DNA of 64,000 bases. Source: Pseudoalteromonas rubra (GTDB lineage Bacteria; Pseudomonadota; Gammaproteobacteria; Enterobacterales; Alteromonadaceae). The first letter of the stretch is position 1, and each line of letters begins with the position of its first letter. A model generated the notes under the pieces. It was not told the DNA's origin and did no database searches. It worked only from the letters and a program-made list of their open reading frames with translations. The DNA is taken from NCBI RefSeq assembly GCF_000967655.1, contig NZ_JXYA01000041.1, forward strand, positions 1 to 64,000, given 5' to 3'. Below are positions 1 through 9,221 of this stretch, in pieces. Position numbers and translations under genes: made by a program.

Positions 1-103
1 ACCAGAAATGACTATATCTCAACTTCTACCTGAGCAACAGAAATATTGCACTCGGCACTTTCCCCCCAGGTTAAACGTATTAATAATTTTAAACCAATTT
101 AAA

Positions 104-1195
104 TCAAAACCTGTTATTGAAAGCCAATATTAAACGGCTGCTCTTTTTAGGAGAGCGATTTCTAACAATTCGACTCCTAGAGTAACGAAGAGAGTTCACT
201 TGCTTCTCTAATGTTTTTAGTTCGTCCTTTTTTTTATCAAACATAACTAGGCCAGTTGAGCATTGCTGATAATTTTGCAGTTTTCGTTGGTTAACTAGAG
301 TATCGCAGTGCATATCAAACCGCGATAAGCAGCTAGAAACAGAAGCTGTTGTTGCTATTGCAGAACCAAATTCCAACAAGTAACCGGCACCTTGAACGAA
401 AATATTGTCAGAACTTGTGAGCTCATCACCAAGTTCATCAGCTATTTCTGCACCTGTAATCTTTCCACCAACAACTGTTTTACAGAAAATAGCTGAAGCG
501 AGCTTTTTCCTTCTTTTTTCTTCCGCCGATAAGTTTTTTCTCTCTATGTTTTCCTCAGCTAAGTAACGACAAGCTTTAGAACCTAAAGGCCTAAAACAAT
601 CGATATATAGTCGATCCAGTTCTTTCTGTGGCCTGCCACACAGGTTACTTATAGGCTTAATATATGGCTTATCACAAGTCTGTGTTCTAGAGTTAAAATT
701 TGAATTCCTTAAGACCGCTTCACTTTTTATTTCAGCTTCCAACCTTCTAATTTTTTGCTCCAATTCTTCAATCGCCATATCAACTGAAAATTTCTTTTCG
801 AGCTCAGTGTTGATGAAGCAGTTATATTCTGAGTACATTGATAAGTCATATTTAGGCTTTCCTCTCCTAATTTCAAAACAAAGCTTCCCTTTATCCTTGT
901 ATATTTCATATAGCCTCCACCTCAATTTCTTGTCCGACAAAAGAAATTCTCTGTTTTCATTTGCAGTCATAAGTAGTTCGTCCCCCAAGTAGAGCCCATA
1001 GCCACTTCCTGGATATATGTTCTTTTTGTTTCGGTACATAGGTGCAAGCTCGACTCGTATCATAGACTGAGTGTAACTAATACTTTCATGATGAATGCGA
1101 TCTACTCGTTGTTGATCCTTATACATCGCGCTGCAACCAGCGACTAAAACCACAACCATTGAATGGGGGAATATTTTCTTAAAACATGGTGCCAT
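104..1195 (-). CDS. Putative lipoprotein, function unknown
   Basis: The 363-residue product starts with a short charged segment and a hydrophobic stretch ending in the lipobox VAGC (Cys about residue 21), so it is probably exported and lipidated. The rest is polar, with a predicted coiled stretch rich in Glu/Lys/Arg around residues 130-165 and several cysteines. I do not recognise a family. It is the last gene of the minus-strand mobilization block, about 30 bases after the J-domain gene, so it may be co-transcribed. It ends in TGA used as a normal stop, unlike the element further right. Confidence 0.6.
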   Translation of the reverse strand: MAPCFKKIFPHSMVVVLVAGCSAMYKDQQRVDRIHHESISYTQSMIRVELAPMYRNKKNIYPGSGYGLYLGDELLMTANENREFLLSDKKLRWRLYEIYKDKGKLCFEIRRGKPKYDLSMYSEYNCFINTELEKKFSVDMAIEELEQKIRRLEAEIKSEAVLRNSNFNSRTQTCDKPYIKPISNLCGRPQKELDRLYIDCFRPLGSKACRYLAEENIERKNLSAEEKRRKKLASAIFCKTVVGGKITGAEIADELGDELTSSDNIFVQGAGYLLEFGSAIATTASVSSCLSRFDMHCDTLVNQRKLQNYQQCSTGLVMFDKKKDELKTLEKQVNSLRYSRSRIVRNRSPKKSSRLILAFNNRF

Positions 1196-1225
1196 GCTCA
1201 GTCCTTTTATTATTTTTTAACCTGT

Positions 1226-1975
1226 TTATTTCAACTTCTTCTTCACCGTATCCCAGGCCACATTCAAAGCCTTAGCTTTTTCTTCTTCCTGCTTACGCAA
1301 TTCATCACTCAACCCAGCCAGTTTGTCTGAGTGATACAGTTTCATGAGCCTCAAGTAAGCAGCTTTGTATTCTTTTAGGCTTTTCCCCTGGCTTAGGCCT
1401 AAGATCTCGCAAGCATCAGCAAACACTAATGGGTTCAAGTGTGGACTGCTGGAATGTGCGCTTGAGGATTGCTCAGAATCTGTCTGATTTTGATTGCGAC
1501 TTTGCTCTCGCCTGTAGCGCTCTTGCTCTTTACGAAGGTTCTCGGCTTCTCGCTTTATAGCTTCTTCCGCTTCTTGGCGCTGCCTTTGAAGGTCTCGCTC
1601 TGCTTCTTTTTTCTGGCGCTTGAGCTCTTCCTCTACCTTGCACTTTTGTTCGTATAGGTCGCGCTCGGCTTGTTGCTTTTGCGCTTCAATGTTTGAGGCG
1701 TAGTCACTACTTAATTTGCGAAGCCGTATTGTCCCGACTACATCACTGATACGTGAACGTACATAGGTTAATGGCCGATTGAAATTCAGGACCATACCAA
1801 TGACAAAAAACACGGTGGCGAAGTATTTATTGTCTAACTCGGAAATACCTATCCACATACCATAGAGTGGAAATAAACCGATCAACATCAAAGCAGGGTT
1901 AAAACGCACAAATAATTTGCCAATTAAATAACCCGTTAGCATATAAGCAGCTGCGCCAAAAAGGAGTGGAGTCAT
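1226..1975 (-). CDS. Membrane-anchored J-domain protein with HSD instead of HPD
   Basis: I choose the ATG at 1975 because it overlaps the TGA of the preceding gene as ATGA and has an AAGG upstream; an in-frame ATG at 2056 would run deep into that gene. The 249-residue product has two or three hydrophobic segments at the N-terminus, a long charged Glu/Arg/Gln coiled coil, and a C-terminal J domain ending the protein. The loop reads LYHSDK where J domains have HPDK, so the Pro needed to stimulate DnaK ATPase is replaced by Ser. The family call rests on helix II/III spacing around this motif. It sits directly after the coupling protein genes, so a role in DNA transfer is possible but unproven. 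Confidence 0.75.
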   Translation of the reverse strand: MTPLLFGAAAYMLTGYLIGKLFVRFNPALMLIGLFPLYGMWIGISELDNKYFATVFFVIGMVLNFNRPLTYVRSRISDVVGTIRLRKLSSDYASNIEAQKQQAERDLYEQKCKVEEELKRQKKEAERDLQRQRQEAEEAIKREAENLRKEQERYRREQSRNQNQTDSEQSSSAHSSSPHLNPLVFADACEILGLSQGKSLKEYKAAYLRLMKLYHSDKLAGLSDELRKQEEEKAKALNVAWDTVKKKLK

Positions 1976-2202
1976 AGTTGTTGTACCTTTTTGTAAAGTG
2001 GCTTCCATGTATGAATGAGCAAACCAAAGACAAAGGCCGTAGTAAACGGCCACCAATCTATAATAGAAACGGCCTTAAATACTGGTAAAAAACAGATCAG
2101 AACGATAAGACCAAGCAGTGAAATGCCCTTTCTAAAAAACCAGCCAATGGATAAACCCGCAAACCAAAAGATCCCGAGAAAAACCAACAAGTCAGAATTC
2201 AT
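1972..2202 (-). CDS. Small hydrophobic membrane protein of the mobilization operon
   Basis: This 76-residue product is mostly hydrophobic, with two to three likely transmembrane segments and a basic C-terminus (KPLYKKVQ). It begins 2 bases after the TAG of the coupling-protein gene and its TGA overlaps the next ATG, so translational coupling in one operon is clear. Its family is not recognised. A membrane partner of the coupling protein is an inference from position only. Confidence 0.6.
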   Translation of the reverse strand: MNSDLLVFLGIFWFAGLSIGWFFRKGISLLGLIVLICFLPVFKAVSIIDWWPFTTAFVFGLLIHTWKPLYKKVQQL

Positions 2203-2204
2203 CT

Positions 2205-3665
2205 CTATAACCTCAAAGTCGTATCAAAATCTAAGGTGACAGAGCCTTTACTGGTCGGTGCCGGTTTCTTTTTACTTAAACGCGAGTAACGCCCGTGCTC
2301 AAAGTAACCCATGCAATCAACGATAGTTGGCTGCTTGTAGGAAGATATAAACACGGCTTGATTGCTCCCCAAAGTCCTGAGTTGCTCAGGGGCTAACAAA
2401 GGCATACGTTCGTATGTTTTTCGAATGTCAGTAAAGTGCTCACGTTGCGCAAGGGCGCGATCACCGATGACTTTTGAAAACTCGGTATTCGTATCCAAAT
2501 CACCACCTCTAAATATAAGAAAGCTCCCTATACCCGCTTTAATTGCCCTTGCTTTGTCATGCCCATACTTATCATCGAGCTGTGAAATGCCTTGAAAGAC
2601 CAGTGAGAGTGAAACACGATACTTACGAACGTTGTTGATACTGATATTAAAATCATTGATGTAGCAATTGCCCATCTCATCCAAAAAACCAAAAACATCG
2701 AGCTCACCAGGTGAGGGCTTGTGGTCCATCACAATAGACAGAAAGCGCACGTAAAACAGGTCAATAATGAACTGATAATAGGCTTGTTTGGACTCAGAAA
2801 AATTAAGATAAATGATCGTTTTTTCATTTCGGATATTTTGTAGATCGAGAGTATCCGAGCGCATTAACTCTCGTATATTTTGGTTGTTAAGTTGTTTAAG
2901 CGCAGTTTTGCAAATAGTGACATAGCTACTGAGCATCTTTTCGTTACTGGTGGTAAGCCCCAACCACGATTCCCAGAGCGACCTGTCATTTGGTTCAAAT
3001 GGATTAATTGAATTCTCTGCTACCCACTCATCTAGGCCAGTACCATCACTCCCAAAGCGCAAAACTAACGAGTTCAATTCAACCAAATTCAGATTCTCAG
3101 GTTGAGAATACGCTAAGCATTTAGACAGCACCTCCAGTATCGAAATGGCTCCCTCATTCCATACAGGTTCTTTATCAGAGCCATACTTTGATAAGATTAT
3201 GGACGCGCAAATCTGTTCAATTTCTATGGTATGGCGAGCATCTAAGCCAGCAAAAGGGTTAAACTGTGAAGATGAAGGCAAGTCTTCTGGGCAAAGCCGA
3301 ACAATGCGAAACCCCTTTGAGGCCAAGTGGCCACTGGTAAGCTGATATACCTCACCACTTGGATCATTCACTATCATTGAGCAATCCGAGGACCCAAGCT
3401 CCAATATTGATGGAATTATAAAAGCGGTTGTTTTCCCTGAGCCAGGCTTCGCAATTACGGCTAAATGTTCGAAGGAATCTTTGAGCGATAGCCTTTTGTC
3501 ATTTCCATTGATCAGAACTCCCTTGTTACTTCGAGAGAATATGGAACTCAGTTCAGACTGACTCGCAAAACGTGCTCCTTGTTCCTGGACCAAGAGCTTC
3601 TTTTTGGCGATAAAGCTTCCAATACTCAAGAGGCTTGAGAATGTACCTTTGATGATCTTAGACAC
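2205..3665 (-). CDS. VirD4/TraG-type coupling protein (T4CP)
   Basis: This is a 486-residue DNA-transfer ATPase that would link the relaxosome to a type IV secretion channel. Walker A is AKPGSGKTT at residues 72-80, and a Walker B-like FGFLDEMGN lies near residue 325. The C-terminal part follows the TraG/VirD4 pattern (FQGISQLDDKYG). It is shorter than classic VirD4 (about 650 residues) and has only a weak hydrophobic N-terminus (SLLSIGSFIA), so the membrane anchor may come from its small neighbours. The start is GTG at 3665, two bases after the stop of the preceding small gene. The context is MobC, relaxase, small protein, T4CP. Confidence 0.9.
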   Translation of the reverse strand: MSKIIKGTFSSLLSIGSFIAKKKLLVQEQGARFASQSELSSIFSRSNKGVLINGNDKRLSLKDSFEHLAVIAKPGSGKTTAFIIPSILELGSSDCSMIVNDPSGEVYQLTSGHLASKGFRIVRLCPEDLPSSSQFNPFAGLDARHTIEIEQICASIILSKYGSDKEPVWNEGAISILEVLSKCLAYSQPENLNLVELNSLVLRFGSDGTGLDEWVAENSINPFEPNDRSLWESWLGLTTSNEKMLSSYVTICKTALKQLNNQNIRELMRSDTLDLQNIRNEKTIIYLNFSESKQAYYQFIIDLFYVRFLSIVMDHKPSPGELDVFGFLDEMGNCYINDFNISINNVRKYRVSLSLVFQGISQLDDKYGHDKARAIKAGIGSFLIFRGGDLDTNTEFSKVIGDRALAQREHFTDIRKTYERMPLLAPEQLRTLGSNQAVFISSYKQPTIVDCMGYFEHGRYSRLSKKKPAPTSKGSVTLDFDTTLRL

Positions 3666-3667
3666 TA

Positions 3668-3907
3668 TCAGCGCTCCCGATTACGAGAATGATCTCTATG
3701 ATTTATGCGGGCACGGGCCTGATACTTTCTCTGTGTGGATATTTCCTGTTGCCGCTGGGAAATTTGTTGCAGCTTCTCCCGCCGCTGTCTCGCTGACTTT
3801 TGAGAGGATACAGACTCCGGCCTTGGAGCATCATCACTGATTTCTCGTGCAGCACGCGAGGCTGAAAAGAAGCTAAATAAGCCATCAAATAAACCAAAAA
3901 TATCCAT
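3668..3907 (-). CDS. Small basic protein between relaxase and coupling protein
   Basis: This 79-residue product has a short hydrophobic N-terminus (FGLFDGLFSFF) followed by a highly charged Arg/Gln/Ser-rich tail. The ATG at 3907 has an AGGTGAG-like ribosome-binding site. The stop lies 2 bases before the GTG of the coupling protein and the relaxase gene ends 18 bases downstream of its ATG region, so it belongs to the mob operon. No family is recognised. A relaxosome accessory role is only a guess from position. Confidence 0.5.
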   Translation of the reverse strand: MDIFGLFDGLFSFFSASRAAREISDDAPRPESVSSQKSARQRREKLQQISQRQQEISTQRKYQARARINHRDHSRNRER

Positions 3908-3925
3908 ATACTCACCTATTGAAGA

Positions 3926-4879
3926 TTAACGTTCAAAGTCGTTGTCGTTTTGCTTATCGCCACGGTTTGCTTTCTTGCTACGATGGCTTTTTATTTCAGC
4001 TTTTCTGCGCTCTACTTCATCATCATGCTTCACTGGCTCATGTTCAGTGCTTTGTTGTGATGAAGAAGGAGGTTTCTCAGCACGCCTGTTAGTCTGCCGA
4101 GTAGAGAGTGCTTCCACCTGGCGAAAAGCATCCTCTAGCCCCAATGTCTTGAGTCGATACTTCTTGCCATCACCCAGAGTAATAAATCCAATAGTATTCC
4201 CCCGGTTGTACATCTCGATGCCCTGCTCAGATAGGTTGTTAAACAGTTCACTCATAGAGCGACTTTGAGCAAAGATTTCTCTGAGCGTTTGAGTGATCTT
4301 CTCTTTCTTCTCAAGCCGCCCTCCTTTGCGTTTTACCTCACCGGCTTTGTTTGACTGTTTTTGTTTTCTTTGCTCACGGGTCGCGTTAATTAAGATGTCT
4401 TGCTCAAGCTCAGGGTATGTTTCTATCACATATTTTTCAGTCGCTTTTTTAACTCGATCAAATTCATATTTAGTGAGCCGTTGATTCGTGGGCGAGTCAA
4501 TTTCATTACTGCTTATCATCAAGTGAAAATGCACGTTGTTGCTTTTTTCATCATGCAGATAACCAGCGACCAAATTGTACTTACACCGCATTTGGGCGTA
4601 GTGTTGAACAATATCAAAGAGCCTCTGCTTTTCCTGCTCAAGAGTTAACTGCGATGATTTAGTAATCGAGATTATCTCATGAAACAAGTAATTGCCATTT
4701 CTTCGGGCCTTTAGTCTGTGAGCATTCGCAGAAAACTCTGCGATAATATCTTTGTCTTTACGCGCATAAATATTCTGCGCGAAAAAATCATATTGGCTAC
4801 TACGTGAAGAGCCTTTCTTCATGTAGTGGTATAGCTGTGAAAAGCTTCTACTTTTACGGCTCATCGATTTGATAATCAT
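3926..4879 (-). CDS. MobA/VirD2-type relaxase (MOBP-like)
   Basis: The 317-residue protein would nick oriT and lead the transferred strand. The relaxase domain fills about residues 1-170. It has the metal-binding histidine motif NNVHFHLMISS (H117, H119), an upstream HEIIS (His about 67) and N-terminal tyrosines at SFSQLYHYM that are candidates for the nicking residue. The C-terminal half is charged and probably binds DNA or partners. Its ATG overlaps the stop of the MobC-like gene (ATGA), which is the usual mobC-mobA arrangement. I place it in the Relaxase Pfam family (PF03432) from motifs; the MOBP assignment is moderately sure. Confidence 0.9.
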   Translation of the reverse strand: MIIKSMSRKSRSFSQLYHYMKKGSSRSSQYDFFAQNIYARKDKDIIAEFSANAHRLKARRNGNYLFHEIISITKSSQLTLEQEKQRLFDIVQHYAQMRCKYNLVAGYLHDEKSNNVHFHLMISSNEIDSPTNQRLTKYEFDRVKKATEKYVIETYPELEQDILINATREQRKQKQSNKAGEVKRKGGRLEKKEKITQTLREIFAQSRSMSELFNNLSEQGIEMYNRGNTIGFITLGDGKKYRLKTLGLEDAFRQVEALSTRQTNRRAEKPPSSSQQSTEHEPVKHDDEVERRKAEIKSHRSKKANRGDKQNDNDFER

Positions 4880-5244
4880 GAGTCGGCTTTCTGAGCAACG
4901 TAGCCTTTAATGACATCTTCAAGGCGCTTAAGCTCCATGAGTAAAGCATTCTCATCAACCATTACTTTAAGCGTATTTGAGCGATGTGCGATTTGATTCA
5001 CATTGCTTGAAATATTTCGAATAAGATAGGTAATTTCTCTTAGCTCTTTGTGTATCTCAGGGGCTAAGACAGGATTCTTTCCAAGCTTTTGTTGGACAAG
5101 ATGGCCTACAAATGAAGTTGGTTTCATCTGCATTTTTTCAGCTAAATATTCGACTTTTTGATAGTCTGAAGAGCAAAGACTGATGCTAATGCGCTTCCTT
5201 TGATCTACATAATTCTTGAAATATTCTCGCCGCTTTTCATCCAT
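4876..5244 (-). CDS. MobC-like relaxosome accessory protein
   Basis: This 122-residue protein fits the MobC pattern. A basic N-terminal segment with a ribbon-helix-helix-like strand (RKRISISL) is followed by LAEKMQMKPTSFVGHLVQQKL, and a C-terminal helix contains IRNISSNVNQIAHRSN, which is typical of MobC (the NxNQIA motif). I favour the ATG at 5244. The reading frame is open back to 5349, but that extension would run through a perfect inverted repeat that looks like part of oriT. It is translationally coupled to the relaxase. Confidence 0.8.
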   Translation of the reverse strand: MDEKRREYFKNYVDQRKRISISLCSSDYQKVEYLAEKMQMKPTSFVGHLVQQKLGKNPVLAPEIHKELREITYLIRNISSNVNQIAHRSNTLKVMVDENALLMELKRLEDVIKGYVAQKADS

Positions 5245-5261
5245 ATGCTCGCATTCCAGCT

Positions 5262-5300
5262 GTTGAAATCCTGGGGTTCTTAGGGGGTCCCCTAAGCAAG
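5262..5300. other. Candidate origin of transfer (oriT)
   Basis: Just upstream of the MobC start, the plus strand reads GAAATCCTGGGG and then a perfect 8-base inverted repeat, CTTAGGGG-GT-CCCCTAAG (5279-5296). ATCCTG is the nick-core hexamer of RP4/R64-type MOBP origins, and a hairpin beside the mob genes is the expected architecture. In RP4 the repeat lies 5' of the nick, whereas here it lies on the other side, so the assignment is tentative. The rest of the gap up to 5773 is AT-rich, with no gene I can support; it should hold promoters for the mob operon and the opposite-strand restriction enzyme. Confidence 0.4.
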
Positions 5301-5773
5301 AGAGCAGATGTTGGTTACCAACTTGCAATCTTGCTACTCCACTCAGCATAGATGATTTATTGAACTATTGCACCAGTTATAAACACAAAAATTTAACACG
5401 TTGTGTAAAGATATTTACCTCCAAACGTAATAGATGCTGCGGATATACCGCATTCTATTATTTATGGTTTCAGAACGGCTTGTTGAAGAACCTGAAAGTC
5501 AGAGTTTAATGTACAATACGAAGCCAAAAGCCATATGCTGCCGAGGGATAACAACAGTTTATGATGATTCGTAATACTCAGTACTTTACGGAAGAAAAAA
5601 GCACGTTACGCATCCTAGCTGAACAACTAAGAAAATGTTGAGAGTAGCTGCATGAGCATTACTCACGAAAACACCTTGCAATTAGGTAAATCGGAAAGCT
5701 GATACCAATTAACTTTGTCAATCGCACAAATTGTGGGATCATTTGATACATCAGGGTATAGAACGCAAAGAAT

Positions 5774-8700
5774 ATGTACACAGAACTATATGAGCAACTG
5801 GTCAAACATACCAACAAATGCGCGTCAGAAGAAGAGCTAAGAATAGCGTGGACTACAACGTTTTCAGCAGTAGGTATCGCATTCCATGCCGAAAGAGACA
5901 AAAACGATCTACTTCATAATCAAGTCATTATTGAGCTTAAGAATAAAGGTCTATTTGGAGGTAAAGTTACATCACCTGCCTTTAAGAATGCCGTCTATGA
6001 TCGCTTGTATAAATATATAAAAAGAAGAGCAATAGCCGAAGGTATAGCTGAAGAAGAGTACACAGGCATTGCAACAGATGGTGAAAGTATTGTTTTTTGT
6101 TTCATGAAAAACGGGAAAATAATTCACCATGATTTGATGCCAGTTTCTGAAATTGCAATTACAAAGGTATTGAAAGCCCTTAAATACAATAAAAGGCGAG
6201 CATTAACCACCCAGAACCTTGTTGATGATTTCGGTCATAATGCAACTGTGGGAGTGGGGCTGATGAACGCTTTGTCCAATGAATTGTCATTACACTTCCA
6301 AACTAAGGGAAACAACAAGATAAAAATGTTGTTCAAAGAGTGGCAATCACTTTTTGGACAAGTGTCAGGCTTAACGAATGACCAAGTTTCTAAAATCACT
6401 AAACAGGTAGGCTTTAGTGCCCCCAAAATGGGCAGTGAGAGCATCTCTGGCCTTCTTTTTATTATTCATACATACAACGCTCTGATAATGAAGCTATTGG
6501 GTGCTGAGCTAGTATCTCACTTGAACTTAACTCAATACAAAGACTTTTGTGGTAACCTTGCATCCCTAGAAGAAGATAATTTACTGAGAGCACTTTCTCA
6601 CGATATCGAGAAAAGTCAGTATTTCGAAACCGTAGGAATTAAAGGTTTTGTTGAAGAAGCCATATTCTCTTGGTATCTGGACTCTACAGAAGAAAATGAT
6701 CGTAAAGAAATAATAAAGGCTTTGAAAGAGGCACTTATACAAATCTCTCTATACCGGTTTGACGATTTAACTTCTGCCCGTTCGAAAGATGTTCTGAAGG
6801 GGTTCTATCAAGCTCTAGTACCTGATGTGCTTCGTAAAAGCCTAGGTGAATTTTATACCCCAGACTGGCTAGTAACCGATACACTGAACCGTTCTAATCA
6901 AGATTCATGGCTTGAAAAAAAAGTGCTGGACCCAACGTGTGGTTCAGGTTCTTTTTTACTACAGACAATTCGATTAAAACGAGCCGAGGCTGACAAAAAA
7001 GGACTCGATCCAGAACAGACAATAGATGCACTACTAAACACTGTTTGGGGGTTTGATTTAAACCCACTTGCAGTTCAAGCTGCAAGAGTAAATTTTCTAA
7101 TTGCTATCTCGGATTTAGTAACTCAGTGTAAAGCCAAAAACATCGAGTTACCGATCCTACTTGCTGATAGTGTTTACTCCCCAGCAAGAAATCCTAAAAG
7201 CGATGAAGATGTTGTTGAGTACAGGATCGGAAGTCGAACAGCAAACCTATTAATTACTATACCTTCAGAACTGGCATTTGACCGAGCCAAGTTAGATATG
7301 GTTTTTTCTGTTATGGGAAGTGAAATCGAAAAAGATTCTGATTTTAAGACAGTTTCACAAAAATTAATTAGAAAAAGAATTGCTGACACACTCCAGCTGA
7401 GTAATTGGGAAGCCCCCTTAAAGGAAACTTATGAAAGAGTTCTCTCATTACACAAAAAAAACTGGAATGGTATTTGGTTCAGAATCATTCGTAACTTCTT
7501 TTGGTCAGCAACAGCCGGTAAATTTGATCTAATTATTGGCAACCCTCCTTGGGTACGGTGGTCTGCTCTTCCTGTCGATTATAGAGAAAAAGTTAAGCCA
7601 ACGTGCGAAGCCTATGAAATTTTCTCTGAAACTAAGTTTCATGGCGGTAACGAACTAGACATTTCTGGCATGATCACATATACGGCTTCAGATAAGTGGC
7701 TTACCAATGGTGGGAAAATTGTTTTCGTCATCACTCAAACTCATTTTCAGTCGCCTTCTTCTCAGGGATTCAGGAGTTTTAAAATAAGTGATACCGCATA
7801 CTTGAAACCAACTTTTGTCGAAGACTTGAAAGCTCTAAAACCTTTCCCCGATGCAGCAAACAAGACTGTTATTGTAGGATTTGAAAAGGTAAACGAGCCA
7901 CACAACCCATACCCTGTACCTTATACTATTTGGCAGGCTAAATCTGGCTTCAAAAAAGCAATCAAAGAACATTCAACTATCGAAGAAGTTCTTGATGGAA
8001 TAAAACGCACACCAATGGAAGCTAACCCCGTAGCTGATTCCCGCTCACCCTGGGCTATTATGAATATAGGTGAGTTTGAAAAAACATCTGTTATCAGGGG
8101 GAAATCCGAATGGGTAAGTGGTAGAAAGGGAGTTACCGCAGACCTAAATGGCATCTACATGGTTGAAATTCTAGATGTGGACGAAAAAAGAGGTTTAGTT
8201 CAGATAGAAACCAGGCCCCAGGCAGGTAAAAAAGATATCGGTGTCGCAAAGAGGTTTTGGATAGAGCCTGATACTCTTTACCCTATGGTGAAAGGAGCAG
8301 CTGACTTTTCTGAGTTTAAGTTTAAACCCAAACACTCGCTGTTCCATATAGTTCCCAACTCAGGAATTACGAAGAAGTTTCTATTAGAAGCTGAAGATGT
8401 ACTTGAGAATGACTTACCTAAAACTTACAGCTACCTTTCCGATTACAGAGAGTTGTTGCTTGATCGCTCCACTTACAAGGCGAGGCTAAGCAAGTATGAA
8501 TTCTTCCACATATATAATGTGGGGGCATACTCTTTTTCTCCATATAAAGTAATGTGGGCGGAACAAAGTGGTAGCTTCAAAGCAGCTGTTTGCGATCATA
8601 AAATAGTGCCACTCATTGGTAAGAGACCCTATGTTCCCGACCATAAGGTTTACTTTGTAGATTGTTATGATAAACAATCTGCGCACTACATTTGTGGCCT

Positions 8701-8926
8701 ATTAAACTGTAGCCTAGTTAGGCACTATATAGAAAGTCATACTATCAGCATTCAAGTTAGCAATATCTTTAAACACCTTGACTTACCTAGCTTTGAAAAA
8801 AATTGTAAAAAATCAGTTCTGCTTGCAAATATCTCTGAAAAGCTTCATTCAACAGATGATAAAAAGAAGTTTGAAAAACTCACTCAAGAAGCTAACACCC
8901 TAGCTTTAGAAATATTGGTAAGATAA
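5774..8926 (+). CDS. Type IIG-like restriction enzyme / N6-adenine DNA methyltransferase
   Basis: This 1050-residue protein appears to combine nuclease, methylase and target recognition. Near residues 45-60 a PD-(D/E)xK-like segment (D-x(n)-VIIELKNKG) suggests the endonuclease. The methylase core has EFYTPDWLV (about 358), motif I DPTCGSGSF (about 386) and motif IV GNPPWVRW (about 590), the Eco57I/N6-adenine layout. The C-terminal third (about 800-1050) resembles a target-recognition domain. Length and architecture match single-chain type IIG/IIL systems; a PglX-like solitary methylase is the main alternative. It is alone and on the opposite strand to the mob genes, so it is a self-contained defence or stabilization module. 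Confidence 0.85.
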   Translation: MYTELYEQLVKHTNKCASEEELRIAWTTTFSAVGIAFHAERDKNDLLHNQVIIELKNKGLFGGKVTSPAFKNAVYDRLYKYIKRRAIAEGIAEEEYTGIATDGESIVFCFMKNGKIIHHDLMPVSEIAITKVLKALKYNKRRALTTQNLVDDFGHNATVGVGLMNALSNELSLHFQTKGNNKIKMLFKEWQSLFGQVSGLTNDQVSKITKQVGFSAPKMGSESISGLLFIIHTYNALIMKLLGAELVSHLNLTQYKDFCGNLASLEEDNLLRALSHDIEKSQYFETVGIKGFVEEAIFSWYLDSTEENDRKEIIKALKEALIQISLYRFDDLTSARSKDVLKGFYQALVPDVLRKSLGEFYTPDWLVTDTLNRSNQDSWLEKKVLDPTCGSGSFLLQTIRLKRAEADKKGLDPEQTIDALLNTVWGFDLNPLAVQAARVNFLIAISDLVTQCKAKNIELPILLADSVYSPARNPKSDEDVVEYRIGSRTANLLITIPSELAFDRAKLDMVFSVMGSEIEKDSDFKTVSQKLIRKRIADTLQLSNWEAPLKETYERVLSLHKKNWNGIWFRIIRNFFWSATAGKFDLIIGNPPWVRWSALPVDYREKVKPTCEAYEIFSETKFHGGNELDISGMITYTASDKWLTNGGKIVFVITQTHFQSPSSQGFRSFKISDTAYLKPTFVEDLKALKPFPDAANKTVIVGFEKVNEPHNPYPVPYTIWQAKSGFKKAIKEHSTIEEVLDGIKRTPMEANPVADSRSPWAIMNIGEFEKTSVIRGKSEWVSGRKGVTADLNGIYMVEILDVDEKRGLVQIETRPQAGKKDIGVAKRFWIEPDTLYPMVKGAADFSEFKFKPKHSLFHIVPNSGITKKFLLEAEDVLENDLPKTYSYLSDYRELLLDRSTYKARLSKYEFFHIYNVGAYSFSPYKVMWAEQSGSFKAAVCDHKIVPLIGKRPYVPDHKVYFVDCYDKQSAHYICGLLNCSLVRHYIESHTISIQVSNIFKHLDLPSFEKNCKKSVLLANISEKLHSTDDKKKFEKLTQEANTLALEILVR

Positions 8927-8937
8927 CGAAAAATAAT

Positions 8938-8966
8938 AAGGGGTGACAATTTTGTAACCCCCCCTT
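8938..8966 (+). terminator. Possible imperfect terminator after the restriction enzyme
   Basis: Eleven bases after the TAA, the arm AAGGGGT can pair with the A-C-rich arm ending CCCCTT across a short AT loop. The pairing is imperfect and the T tail is weak. The following stretch to 9221 contains nothing else I can identify. Confidence 0.3.
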
Positions 8967-9221
8967 ATATCAACACTATTAAGTAGGGTTTAATTTTACG
9001 ACCTTAGTTTATTAGAGACTAGGGCTATTCAACACCATTAGTGGAAACCTATATCTACGGACATCACTTCCTAAATAATCGAACTAATTTAGTTTTCTTT
9101 TTATCAGTTCTCTGAAGTAAGTCCCACATAAAAATTAAAAACTGTCCAATGCAGATACCGCAGATATTAAGCTCCAAAGTGACTTGGGTCACGCCTGAAC
9201 AGAAGCCAAAGTATAAAAATA

